DNA of 64,000 nt from an uncultured Bacteroidales bacterium (GTDB taxonomy: Bacteria; Bacteroidota; Bacteroidia; Bacteroidales; UBA932). The notes beneath the pieces are model-generated. The model was given only the letters and a program-made list of their open reading frames with translations. It was not told where the DNA came from and ran no database searches. Below, piece after piece: positions 24,960 through 32,297 of the stretch (the first letter of the stretch is position 1; each line of letters opens with the position of its first letter). The position numbers and the translations under genes were made by a program. The DNA lies in assembly GCA_949297365.1 (NCBI GenBank), contig CASFSL010000046.1, positions 1-64,000 of the forward strand. Direction: 5' to 3'.

Positions 24960-24998
24960 CTTTATGCGTTTTTAGCCGTTTTAACGGACTTTCCGATG

Positions 24999-25029
24999 CA
25001 AATCTATACAATATCCAGGCCATCTCAAA
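24999..25029 (-). promoter_or_regulatory. Promoter of queA
   Basis: Minus-strand TTTG (25026-25029), 19 bases, TAGATTTG (24999-25006): an ideal Bacteroidota promoter 39 bases before the start codon. Confidence 0.75.
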
Positions 25030-25412
25030 ATAATCGTTTTTTCAAAATTGTTTACATCTGTTAATAACTTATCAACACTCGGTACGGGTAGTTTTGTAAA
25101 CGTATTTCGCAGACATTTGTAAATAGATAAATTATGGCTATAATTGTTTAATAATTTTTTGTTATGTTGTGTTTTTACATTATACTATATGCGGATAATC
25201 AGTTATTTATGCATATTTATCTAGAGTTATAATGAGTCGTATCGGGTAGCAGATCGTATGATTTATCATGATTATGCTGCTTGAAATCATATTATATAAT
25301 ATATAATCTACTAGTTATCAATTGTTAATTAAAGTCTATATATAGTATCTATTTAATTTTGGCGCATATTATAATACTCTGGTTATCAAACCAGATAAAA
25401 ATCCTGACTAAT

Positions 25413-25457
25413 ATGTTAACATTTGTTCTTTTCCGTTTGAGTTTATTTGTTAACAAA
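25413..25457. promoter_or_regulatory. Paired palindromes, candidate operator of the XRE regulator
   Basis: ATGTTAACAT (25413-25422) and TTTGTTAACAAA (25446-25457) are perfect dyads sharing TGTTAACA, with centres 34 bases apart. The second overlaps the likely -33 region of the regulator gene, so autoregulation is plausible. Confidence 0.45.
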
Positions 25458-25465
25458 ATAATGTG

Positions 25466-25473
25466 TACATTTG
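25466..25473 (+). promoter_or_regulatory. -7 box of the XRE regulator gene
   Basis: TACATTTG, 21 bases before the ATG. The nearest TTTG upstream (25446-25449) is 16 bases away, slightly short of the usual spacing. Confidence 0.5.
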
Positions 25474-25494
25474 TAACTGTAAGTATTAACAAAT

Positions 25495-25938
25495 ATGAAT
25501 AGGCGTTTACAACAATTTTTGGAGCTCGAACAGCTTAAGCCGGCTCAATTTGCGGACATAATGGGGATACAGAGGGCCAATGTCTCGCATATCCTCTCAG
25601 GGCGGAACAAGCCGAGTTTTGAGTTTATCCAGAAATTTCTGCTCAAGTTTCCGTCTGTCAATCCCGACTGGTTCCTCCTCGGCAAAGGCAAGCCGTTCCG
25701 TGAACAGGATCAGCCGGCATCTCCCCTGCCGTCCGACAACGGAGACTTGTTTTCCGGACAGAGTGGACATATAGACATCAGCAGTCCGCAGGAAATCATG
25801 GATGATAATGATGTAGAGATGATTCCGGACGACTCTGAAGAACCCCGCACATTGCCCAGGATATCCGCCAAAGAGGTCAGACGGATCACATTGTTCTACT
25901 CTGACGGAACATTTCAGGAATTTTATCCACCTAAATAG
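25495..25938 (+). CDS. XRE-family helix-turn-helix regulator
   Basis: 147 residues. The N-terminal ~60 form an XRE/Cro DNA-binding domain (LKPAQFADIMGIQRANVSHILSGRNKPS), followed by FLLKFPSVNPDWFLLGKG, a common Bacteroidota continuation. The remainder is acidic and Pro-rich, ending RRITLFYSDGTFQEFYPPK; no effector domain is recognisable. It precedes pyrD by 39 bases, though pyrD has its own -7 box. Two palindromes upstream are candidate binding sites. Targets are unknown. Confidence 0.85.
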   Translation: MNRRLQQFLELEQLKPAQFADIMGIQRANVSHILSGRNKPSFEFIQKFLLKFPSVNPDWFLLGKGKPFREQDQPASPLPSDNGDLFSGQSGHIDISSPQEIMDDNDVEMIPDDSEEPRTLPRISAKEVRRITLFYSDGTFQEFYPPK

Positions 25939-25946
25939 TTTTTACG

Positions 25947-25954
25947 TATATTTG
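25947..25954 (+). promoter_or_regulatory. -7 box before pyrD
   Basis: TATATTTG, 23 bases before the pyrD ATG. No clear -33 element is present. Confidence 0.45.
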
Positions 25955-25977
25955 CCATTGATTCAACAGCAGATACT

Positions 25978-27021
25978 ATGTACAGGTTAATACGACGTAT
26001 ACTTTTCTCTTTCTCTGCGGAAACAGCGCACGCCATCACATTCAGAATACTGCATTTTCTACATTATATACCTCTGTCCCAGAACATAATACGCGCCATT
26101 TTCAGAGTGCGCGACAAAGAAGGAGAGCTAAAAAGGGACGTATTCGGGCTCACTTTCAGGAATCCTGTAGGCCTTGCAGCCGGCCTGGACAAGAACGGAG
26201 AGTTCTATAACGACATGGGCAATTTCGGATTCAGTTTCGTGGAGATCGGTTCCCTGACTCCTGAGGCCCAGCCAGGCAACCCCAAGCCCAGGCTGTTCCG
26301 CCTGGTCGAAGACAGAGCCATCATCAACAGGATGGGTATCAACAATAAAGGCGTAAAATACGCCGTATCCCAACTGCAGAAACACAGGCCCAACGTTATA
26401 ATAGGAGGCAATATAGCAAAGGCATCCGTTACTCCCAATGAGGAGGCCTACAAGGATTACGAGAGGGCGTTCTCGCTGCTGTACGACTATGTGGACTACT
26501 TTACTGTCAATGTCTCGTGCCCGAATGTCAAGGATCTCACCGTACTGCAGGACGTAGGCTATCTGGCTGATATAGTGGACCGCCTGCTAACCCTCAGAAG
26601 ATACTATGATGATTACCGCCCTATCCTGCTCAAAATATCCCCCGACATACCATACGACCACGTGGACCGTATAGTGGAGCTGGCGCTTACATCCGGGCTG
26701 GACGGTATCATAGCCACAAACACTACCAATTCCAGAGAAGGCCTTGTATCCGACCCGGAAAAAGTACAGGCCATAGGCAACGGAGGGCTCAGCGGCCAGC
26801 CGCTGTATGAACGCAGCCTGGCGATGGTCAGGCACATTCACGACAAGACAGGCGGAATACTGCCGATCATCGGTGTAGGCGGTATTATGAGTCCGGAACA
26901 GGCCAAGGAGATGCTGGACGCAGGAGCCTCTCTGATACAGATATATACCGGTTTTGTCTACAACGGACCTGGGGCCGTCCGGAAGATTCTGAAATATCTT
27001 AAATCACAATCACATAAATAG
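25978..27021 (+). CDS. pyrD: Dihydroorotate dehydrogenase (quinone-type, class 2)
   Basis: 347 residues. Class 2 layout: an N-terminal membrane-associating helical segment (about 1-45), then the FMN barrel with NPVGLAAGLDKNGEF, FVEIGSLTPEAQPGNPKPR, TVNVSCPN (catalytic Ser) and ITNTT-like IIATNTTNSR, ending GVGGIMSPEQAKEMLDAGA. It oxidises dihydroorotate to orotate in pyrimidine synthesis and passes electrons to quinone. cinA follows after 9 bases. Confidence 0.95.
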   Translation: MYRLIRRILFSFSAETAHAITFRILHFLHYIPLSQNIIRAIFRVRDKEGELKRDVFGLTFRNPVGLAAGLDKNGEFYNDMGNFGFSFVEIGSLTPEAQPGNPKPRLFRLVEDRAIINRMGINNKGVKYAVSQLQKHRPNVIIGGNIAKASVTPNEEAYKDYERAFSLLYDYVDYFTVNVSCPNVKDLTVLQDVGYLADIVDRLLTLRRYYDDYRPILLKISPDIPYDHVDRIVELALTSGLDGIIATNTTNSREGLVSDPEKVQAIGNGGLSGQPLYERSLAMVRHIHDKTGGILPIIGVGGIMSPEQAKEMLDAGASLIQIYTGFVYNGPGAVRKILKYLKSQSHK

Positions 27022-27030
27022 ACCTGCAAT

Positions 27031-28326
27031 ATGAAGACAGCCGCCATCTGTACTGTCGGTGATGAGATCCTCATCGGCCAGATAGTAGACACCAATTCCT
27101 CGGCAATAGCTGTAGAGCTCAATAAGATAGGTGTCAAGGTATGCCGGATGGTATCGATATCCGACGACGGAACCGACATAAAGCAAAGCATTAAGTCATT
27201 ACTGCATAATTTTGATATAGTAATAATTACAGGCGGACTAGGCCCTACAAAAGACGATATCACAAAGAAGGCTTTGGCAGAACTCTCGGGAAGCTGTGGC
27301 GACACATTCCACGAGGGTCAGATGCAGATAATCGAGAGGATCTTGGCGCACAGGGGCATAGAGATGTCTGACATCAACCGGGCCCAGGCTGTCGTGCCTG
27401 ACACCTGCGAGGTGATGCTCAATCGGAAAGGTACGGCCCCCGGTATGATATTCCGCTTCCCGTCCACTGCTTTCGCCCACTGTCCCGTACTGTATTCCCT
27501 GCCGGGAGTGCCTTACGAGGCCATCGGACTGCTGCCGGATGTCATGGCGGATATCCGCAGCCACTTTGCACTTGACAGCATATATCACAAGACCATAACC
27601 ACTTACGGGATAGCTGAGTCTTCTTTGGCAAAGATGATAGGACCCTGGGAGGATGCTCTGCCTGCGGATATGCATCTGGCTTACCTGCCCAACCCTCTTA
27701 TCGGAGTCAGACTGAGACTGTCCATATACGGAGGCGACAGAGACGAGGAGATAAAACGCATAGACCGGGAGTTCGCGAAGGTCATGCCCATAATCGGAGA
27801 TGCTGTCTACGGCGAGGGCGACGATACCCTGCAGTCAGTAATAGCCCGGAAACTGGTTCAGAACGGCAGGACCCTGTCGGTGGCCGAGTCTTGTACCGGC
27901 GGTTTCCTGGCCTCCCTTTTCACCGCTATGCCAGGTGCTTCCAAATACTTCTACGGATCAGTCACTTCATACGACAACTCCGTGAAAGAAAATATATTAA
28001 ACGTACCCATCGAAACTATTGCTGAGCATGGAGCCGTAAGCAGCGAATGTGCAGAAGCCATGGCTTTGGGAGTCTGCAAAGCTCTCAATACGGACTTCGC
28101 GGTATCCACCACCGGCATTGCGGGACCGGATGGAGGCAGCGAGGACAAGCCGGTAGGAACTGTATGGGTAGCAGTGGCGTATCCGGATGCAGAACATCCG
28201 GGCAAGACCGCAGTCCTGTCCCGGATGCTCAGATTCAACAACGACAGAAGCACCAATATCCAGCGCTTTGCCGGCAGTGCCCTCAATCTGCTGAGGTCTG
28301 TGCTTTGCGAAGTGCTTCGTGCATGA
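27031..28326 (+). CDS. cinA: CinA-family nicotinamide-nucleotide amidohydrolase
   Basis: 431 residues with the two-domain CinA layout. The N-terminal MoCF-like domain reads AAICTVGDEILIGQIVDTNS and GGLGPTKDDITKKAL. The C-terminal amidase domain has VAESCTGGFLASLFT, SYDNSVKENILNV and TTGIAGPDGGSEDKPVGTVW. It deamidates nicotinamide mononucleotide to recycle pyridine nucleotides. Its 3' end overlaps the convergent dipeptidase gene by 44 bases. Confidence 0.94.
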   Translation: MKTAAICTVGDEILIGQIVDTNSSAIAVELNKIGVKVCRMVSISDDGTDIKQSIKSLLHNFDIVIITGGLGPTKDDITKKALAELSGSCGDTFHEGQMQIIERILAHRGIEMSDINRAQAVVPDTCEVMLNRKGTAPGMIFRFPSTAFAHCPVLYSLPGVPYEAIGLLPDVMADIRSHFALDSIYHKTITTYGIAESSLAKMIGPWEDALPADMHLAYLPNPLIGVRLRLSIYGGDRDEEIKRIDREFAKVMPIIGDAVYGEGDDTLQSVIARKLVQNGRTLSVAESCTGGFLASLFTAMPGASKYFYGSVTSYDNSVKENILNVPIETIAEHGAVSSECAEAMALGVCKALNTDFAVSTTGIAGPDGGSEDKPVGTVWVAVAYPDAEHPGKTAVLSRMLRFNNDRSTNIQRFAGSALNLLRSVLCEVLRA

Positions 28327-29401
28327 CTCTCAGTAAGTTACCACCCATTATACCTCTTATGTCCTGCTCACGGTAACCGCGTTCCCGCAGCTCTACGGCT
28401 ATGTTGCCGTACATGGAGATATCCCGGAGTCCTTCCGGCGCTATCTCTATGCCGTCAAAGTCTGATCCCAGGCCGACATGCTCAGCCCCGGCTTTTTCCA
28501 CGGCGTGGTCAATATGGTCCGCCACCCGCTTTACGGAAGGAGCCGGGTAGACAGCCAGTTCATCCATTATCCGGAAATAGTTGTCGCGGTATACCTCATT
28601 GTATAGGTCCGAACGGTAAAGTTCCTGCCATTTTTCCCCTTCCTCACTGAGTCTGAGAAACTTCTCATCAGCGAAATCACTGTCGATGAACTTGGGATAG
28701 AAGTTTATCTGTACCACTCCTCCGGCTGACGCCAAATCGCGCAGCATGATATCCGACATGTTCCTGGGATGAGAGCACAGGGCCCTGCATGAGGAATGGG
28801 ATGCTATCACCGGTGTGGACGAATACTTCATAAGGTCATAGAAAGTCTCATCAGAGGCATGGGAGCAGTCCAGCATAATACCCAGGCGGTTACATTCCGC
28901 CACGACTTCCTTCCCGAACGGAGACAGTCCTCCCCACTCCGGCTCCATAGGCATACATGAGTCACAGATCTGATTGTGCCTATTGTGGCAAAGCGTTAGA
29001 TAACGTATGCCAAAACGATGATACAGATGCAGATATGCCAGATCGTTCTGTATCGGAGTTCCATTCTCCATGCCGAGGAAAACCGATATCAGCCCCTTCC
29101 GCTTATTCTCAAATGCCTGCTCCGGAGAGAAGGCGAACGCAGCCACATCACTGTTGCCGTCCACGGCATCATAGCACTTGGAAATCAGCCTCACAGCATG
29201 TGCCACCGCCTCTTCCTCCGTAAACTCCGGGGGAGAATATATGGCGAAGAACATCCCGTCCACGTCTCCCTCCCTGGCCCTTACGAAATCCACATGTCCT
29301 CTTTTCTGCCTTTTGCCCAAGTCTATACCCTCCAGGAGCATACCGGGAGTGTCGCAGTGCGAGTCCAGCACGAAATCCTTGTCAGAATGTATCCAGGACA
29401 T
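28283..29401 (-). CDS. Membrane dipeptidase-like protein (peptidase family M19)
   Basis: 372 residues. Renal-dipeptidase features: the zinc motif HCDTPGMLLEG near the N-terminus, the bridging Glu in LGMENGTPI, and His ligands in LDCSHASDETF and IASHSSCRA. Ending GLGSDFDGIEIAPEGL is also typical. It hydrolyses dipeptides. No signal peptide is visible, so the enzyme appears cytoplasmic. It follows the GIN-domain gene by 6 bases and so may be cotranscribed with the ECF operon. Confidence 0.9.
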   Translation of the reverse strand: MSWIHSDKDFVLDSHCDTPGMLLEGIDLGKRQKRGHVDFVRAREGDVDGMFFAIYSPPEFTEEEAVAHAVRLISKCYDAVDGNSDVAAFAFSPEQAFENKRKGLISVFLGMENGTPIQNDLAYLHLYHRFGIRYLTLCHNRHNQICDSCMPMEPEWGGLSPFGKEVVAECNRLGIMLDCSHASDETFYDLMKYSSTPVIASHSSCRALCSHPRNMSDIMLRDLASAGGVVQINFYPKFIDSDFADEKFLRLSEEGEKWQELYRSDLYNEVYRDNYFRIMDELAVYPAPSVKRVADHIDHAVEKAGAEHVGLGSDFDGIEIAPEGLRDISMYGNIAVELRERGYREQDIRGIMGGNLLRVMHEALRKAQTSAD

Positions 29402-29407
29402 CTTCTC

Positions 29408-30271
29408 TTATCTGCGGTTTATGAAAGAGGACGACCGGGATATATCGGTATAGTCCATGGACTTGGCGTTGACTGTCACACTGGAGGCTCCAGATGCCTC
29501 CACCCTGGCCCTGTCTGCAACCAGCGATGCAGCCTTGCACGACGAGGCTCCGCCCGCATCTACGTTCAAGAAGTCCGCGCTTCCGCTCAAAAGCAGCTTG
29601 GAGGCACCTGAAAGCTCCACACTCACATCTGCAAAACCAACATTTTCCATCTCCATATCCGAAGCTCCTGAAGCATCAATGTAGCATCTGTCGTACTTGC
29701 CGCCGCTGACATACAGGTTGGATGCCCCGCTGCACCTGATCTCTGCCGAAGAGCAGTTTCCCGAAAGTTCCAGCTCCGCATGTGAGGCCCCGGACGCAAT
29801 CAGGCTGATATTTCCGTCTCCTTTAAAGAGAGCACGGTCCAGGCTGGAGGCTCCGCTTACCTTAATATCCAGAGATGAAACGCGGAACTCATCCAGCATG
29901 GTAAGCTTTGCAGCACCTGAAAGATGGATTCTTTCCATATCGGGACAGCTTACCTTTGCCTTTATCTTCCAGTCCTTGTCTTTGAACAGACTGATTATCT
30001 TCTGGGAAGTATTGTTCAGGCCAAGCACCAGATTGCCGTTCTCAACCTTCACATCAAGATACGCCTCCAGCTCCGCAGGCAGAGTTACGGTAACAGAATA
30101 CCAGGATGAGTGTTCAAGCTCCACATCAAAACGGTTTCCGGCCTTCAGACCGTCAAAATCCTCCAAAATGAACTCCTTGGCAATCACCTCGCCTGAGTCC
30201 TTGCCAGCCGCCGAAATCATGGACGGCAACATCATCGCGAATACCGCTACAAGTAAAAATATCTTTCTCAT
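29408..30271 (-). CDS. Head-GIN-domain (DUF2807) secreted protein
   Basis: 287 residues. A signal peptide (MRKIFLLVAVFAMMLPSMISAA) precedes a repeat-rich beta domain. The SGA(S/A) motif recurs every 18-20 residues: LSGAAKL, VSGASSL, ASGASHA, CSGASNL, ASGASDM, LSGASKL, GGASSC, ASGASSV. This is the DUF2807 'auto-transporter adhesin, head GIN' family, probably a beta-helix at the cell surface or in the periplasm. It is encoded after the ECF sigma factor and a membrane protein, so it is probably their target or sensor. Exact function is unknown. Confidence 0.85.
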   Translation of the reverse strand: MRKIFLLVAVFAMMLPSMISAAGKDSGEVIAKEFILEDFDGLKAGNRFDVELEHSSWYSVTVTLPAELEAYLDVKVENGNLVLGLNNTSQKIISLFKDKDWKIKAKVSCPDMERIHLSGAAKLTMLDEFRVSSLDIKVSGASSLDRALFKGDGNISLIASGASHAELELSGNCSSAEIRCSGASNLYVSGGKYDRCYIDASGASDMEMENVGFADVSVELSGASKLLLSGSADFLNVDAGGASSCKAASLVADRARVEASGASSVTVNAKSMDYTDISRSSSFINRR

Positions 30272-30280
30272 AACTATTTA

Positions 30281-30844
30281 TTAATTTGACGTTTTCATTG
30301 TTTGCTTAAAGTTATTCATAAAGTCATCTAAAGTCTTTAACTGCCTGGCTGAATACTCCCTCAGTATCTCTGTCTGACGCGCATCATCCACCTCTTCCAA
30401 TTGATCGATCAGCGGCACCGGCTCATAGACTATCTCATCGAGAGTCCGCATCGCCTCCTCGGCATCCTCCTCATCCATATAAGCCGTAAGCACTGCAAGT
30501 TCAACTGTGATGTCGGCCACACTGCGGCAATAATCCCTGTAGATACTGCCGGGAGAAACGGCATCCGAGGCCACAGTATGCACCGGCTCTGGTTGAGTCA
30601 TAATCGGGCGCATCAGGAACCTGACTCCGAATATCAGGGCCAGGGAAGCCAGCACCGGAAACGCCACGACCTTCCAAAGAGGCTTCTTACGCCGCTTGAG
30701 CCCTGAACGGAATCTAATCCTGTCGCGGCTGAGAGCCTCCCACCTTTCCTCAAAGCGCGACTCATCCCCATAAGGAAGATTTTCCTCCGAGTCCCGGATA
30801 TACGCCTTGTTTGATTTAAAGTATTGCTGTAAGTTGTCCATCAT
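30281..30844 (-). CDS. Single-pass membrane protein, possible anti-sigma factor
   Basis: 187 residues. About 50 charged cytoplasmic residues are followed by one membrane helix (KVVAFPVLASLALIFGVRFL, about 57-77) and a 110-residue periplasmic, helix-rich part. It lies one base after the ECF sigma gene and before a GIN-domain gene, which is the place of an anti-sigma factor in such operons. It lacks the HxxxCxxC zinc motif and I recognise no family. A second ATG at codon 2 could be the true start. Confidence 0.7.
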   Translation of the reverse strand: MMDNLQQYFKSNKAYIRDSEENLPYGDESRFEERWEALSRDRIRFRSGLKRRKKPLWKVVAFPVLASLALIFGVRFLMRPIMTQPEPVHTVASDAVSPGSIYRDYCRSVADITVELAVLTAYMDEEDAEEAMRTLDEIVYEPVPLIDQLEEVDDARQTEILREYSARQLKTLDDFMNNFKQTMKTSN

Positions 30845-30845
30845 A

Positions 30846-31364
30846 TCAATCTTTCATATCATTTATTAACCCCAGGAGTTTACGTTTGCCGCGCAGGTAC
30901 TGCGAACGCACTGTGCTCTCCTCCACCTGGAGAATCTGAGCCGCCTCCGCATAGTCATACCCCTCGAACAGCAGCAATGACAGCACCACTCTGTAACCGT
31001 CCGGCATTCCCTGCATGACTTTCCTGATGCAGCTTATCATCTCTCTGGGCTCATCGCGCATCAACATATCCTCCCATTGCCGGGAGCAATCCTCTTCCGA
31101 ATCCTCCTCCGCCAGTCTTTCCAACTTTATTTTCAAGGCCTTGCGCACCCTTAACATATCCACTGAAGCCCTTACACACGCCTTACACAGCCATGCCTCC
31201 ACCTGCTGATCCGCCAGTTTGCCGGTAGAAGACCGAAGATACTTGATGACAGTGTCCTGCACCACATCCTCAGCATCAAGACTGTCGCCTGTAATCCTCA
31301 ATGCAATATTGTAAAGCTTTCGCTTGTACTTTTCGTAGAATCTTATAATCTCCTGATGTGCCAT
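30846..31364 (-). CDS. ECF-type RNA polymerase sigma factor
   Basis: 172 residues. Region 2 is FYEKYKRKLYNIALRITGDS followed by LDAEDVVQDTVIKYLRS, and region 4 has YAEAAQILQVEESTVRSQYL with an HTH and the basic RGKRKLLGLI end. It should direct polymerase to a small regulon, including this operon, in response to an envelope signal passed by the membrane protein encoded just downstream. Codons 83-103 are unusually acidic between the two regions. Confidence 0.92.
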   Translation of the reverse strand: MAHQEIIRFYEKYKRKLYNIALRITGDSLDAEDVVQDTVIKYLRSSTGKLADQQVEAWLCKACVRASVDMLRVRKALKIKLERLAEEDSEEDCSRQWEDMLMRDEPREMISCIRKVMQGMPDGYRVVLSLLLFEGYDYAEAAQILQVEESTVRSQYLRGKRKLLGLINDMKD

Positions 31365-31472
31365 CTTTTATTCATTTATATAACGGACTCCCGCATCGCT
31401 TTGTTGCACTAAATCGCACAAACTTACTGAAAAATGAAAAAAATTACTAATTTGGCTGAAAATTAGAAATGC

Positions 31473-32297
31473 ATGAAACGACCCACAGTAGCTTTGATAT
31501 ACGACTTTGACGGGACCTTGTCTCCGGCGAATATGCAGGAATTCGGACTGTTGCAGGCTTTTGACAAAGACCCTGCCCTGTTCTGGCAGAAAAGCAACCG
31601 CATGTCCACCGACAACGATGCCAGCGAGATCCTCTGCTACATGAAGACCATGACAGACGAGGCCAAAAAGGCCGGAATACATCTTACCAGAGAGAATTTC
31701 CAGAAATTCGGCTCGATGGTCAAGCTGTATCCCGGAGTGAAGGAATGGTTCAGCCTCATCAACGACTACGGCAGTCAGTGCGGACTGGAGGTGGAGCATT
31801 ACATCAACTCTTCCGGTCTTACGGAAATGATCGAGGGCACGGAGATCTATCACGAGTTCAAGAAAGTGTTCGCCTGCTCCTTCCTGTACGAGAACGGGGA
31901 GGCGGTCTGGCCTGGAGTCGCAGTGGACTACACGGCAAAGACACAGTTCCTGTTCAAGATCAACAAGGGCGTGATGAGCATCAGGGACCATACTCTGGTC
32001 AACAGGTTCGTCCTGGAGAAAGACCGGCCAGTGCCGTTCTCGAGGATGATCTATTTCGGAGACGGAGCCACGGACATACCGTGCATGAGACTGGTCAAGG
32101 AATTCGGAGGCCACTCCATAGCAGTGTACAATCCCGACGGACACGAGAAAGACAAGTCCGAAAGGCTGCTGACCGAGCAGAGGGTACACTTCGCCTGCCC
32201 CGCCGACTATTCCAAGGGGAAGATCATCTACAATGTGGTAACGGCCATCATCGACAAGATAAAAGCCGATCTTGCCGTCGAGTCCTTAAAGGAGTGA
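31473..32297 (+). CDS. HAD-superfamily hydrolase
   Basis: 274 residues. Motif I is IYDFDGTLSP (nucleophile Asp and acid/base Asp), and the C-terminal motif is YFGDGATDIPCM, where the paired acidic residues bind Mg2+. A helical cap lies between (about 20-120). It is a phosphatase-like enzyme of unknown substrate, cytoplasmic. The last 12 bases overlap the convergent DUF4954 gene. Confidence 0.85.
   Translation: MKRPTVALIYDFDGTLSPANMQEFGLLQAFDKDPALFWQKSNRMSTDNDASEILCYMKTMTDEAKKAGIHLTRENFQKFGSMVKLYPGVKEWFSLINDYGSQCGLEVEHYINSSGLTEMIEGTEIYHEFKKVFACSFLYENGEAVWPGVAVDYTAKTQFLFKINKGVMSIRDHTLVNRFVLEKDRPVPFSRMIYFGDGATDIPCMRLVKEFGGHSIAVYNPDGHEKDKSERLLTEQRVHFACPADYSKGKIIYNVVTAIIDKIKADLAVESLKE

Larger units (their letters stand above)
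24960..25494. other. 535 bp AT-rich intergenic region
   Basis: Divergent upstream region of queA and the XRE regulator, far more AT-rich than its surroundings. It has no credible reading frame. It holds the queA promoter (24999-25029), two TGTTAACA palindromes (25414-25421, 25448-25455), the regulator's -7 box and scattered TTATCAA-type words, one of them, TTATCAACA at 25069-25077, a single mismatch from a DnaA box. Confidence 0.7.

Noticed and set aside
24960..25100. PreQ1 riboswitch before queA
   Set aside because: Leader after the promoter is short (about 30 bases) and no H-type pseudoknot with an A-rich tail is visible.
31368..32189. 273-codon minus-strand frame
   Set aside because: Shadow of the HAD hydrolase, whose catalytic motifs are intact on the plus strand.
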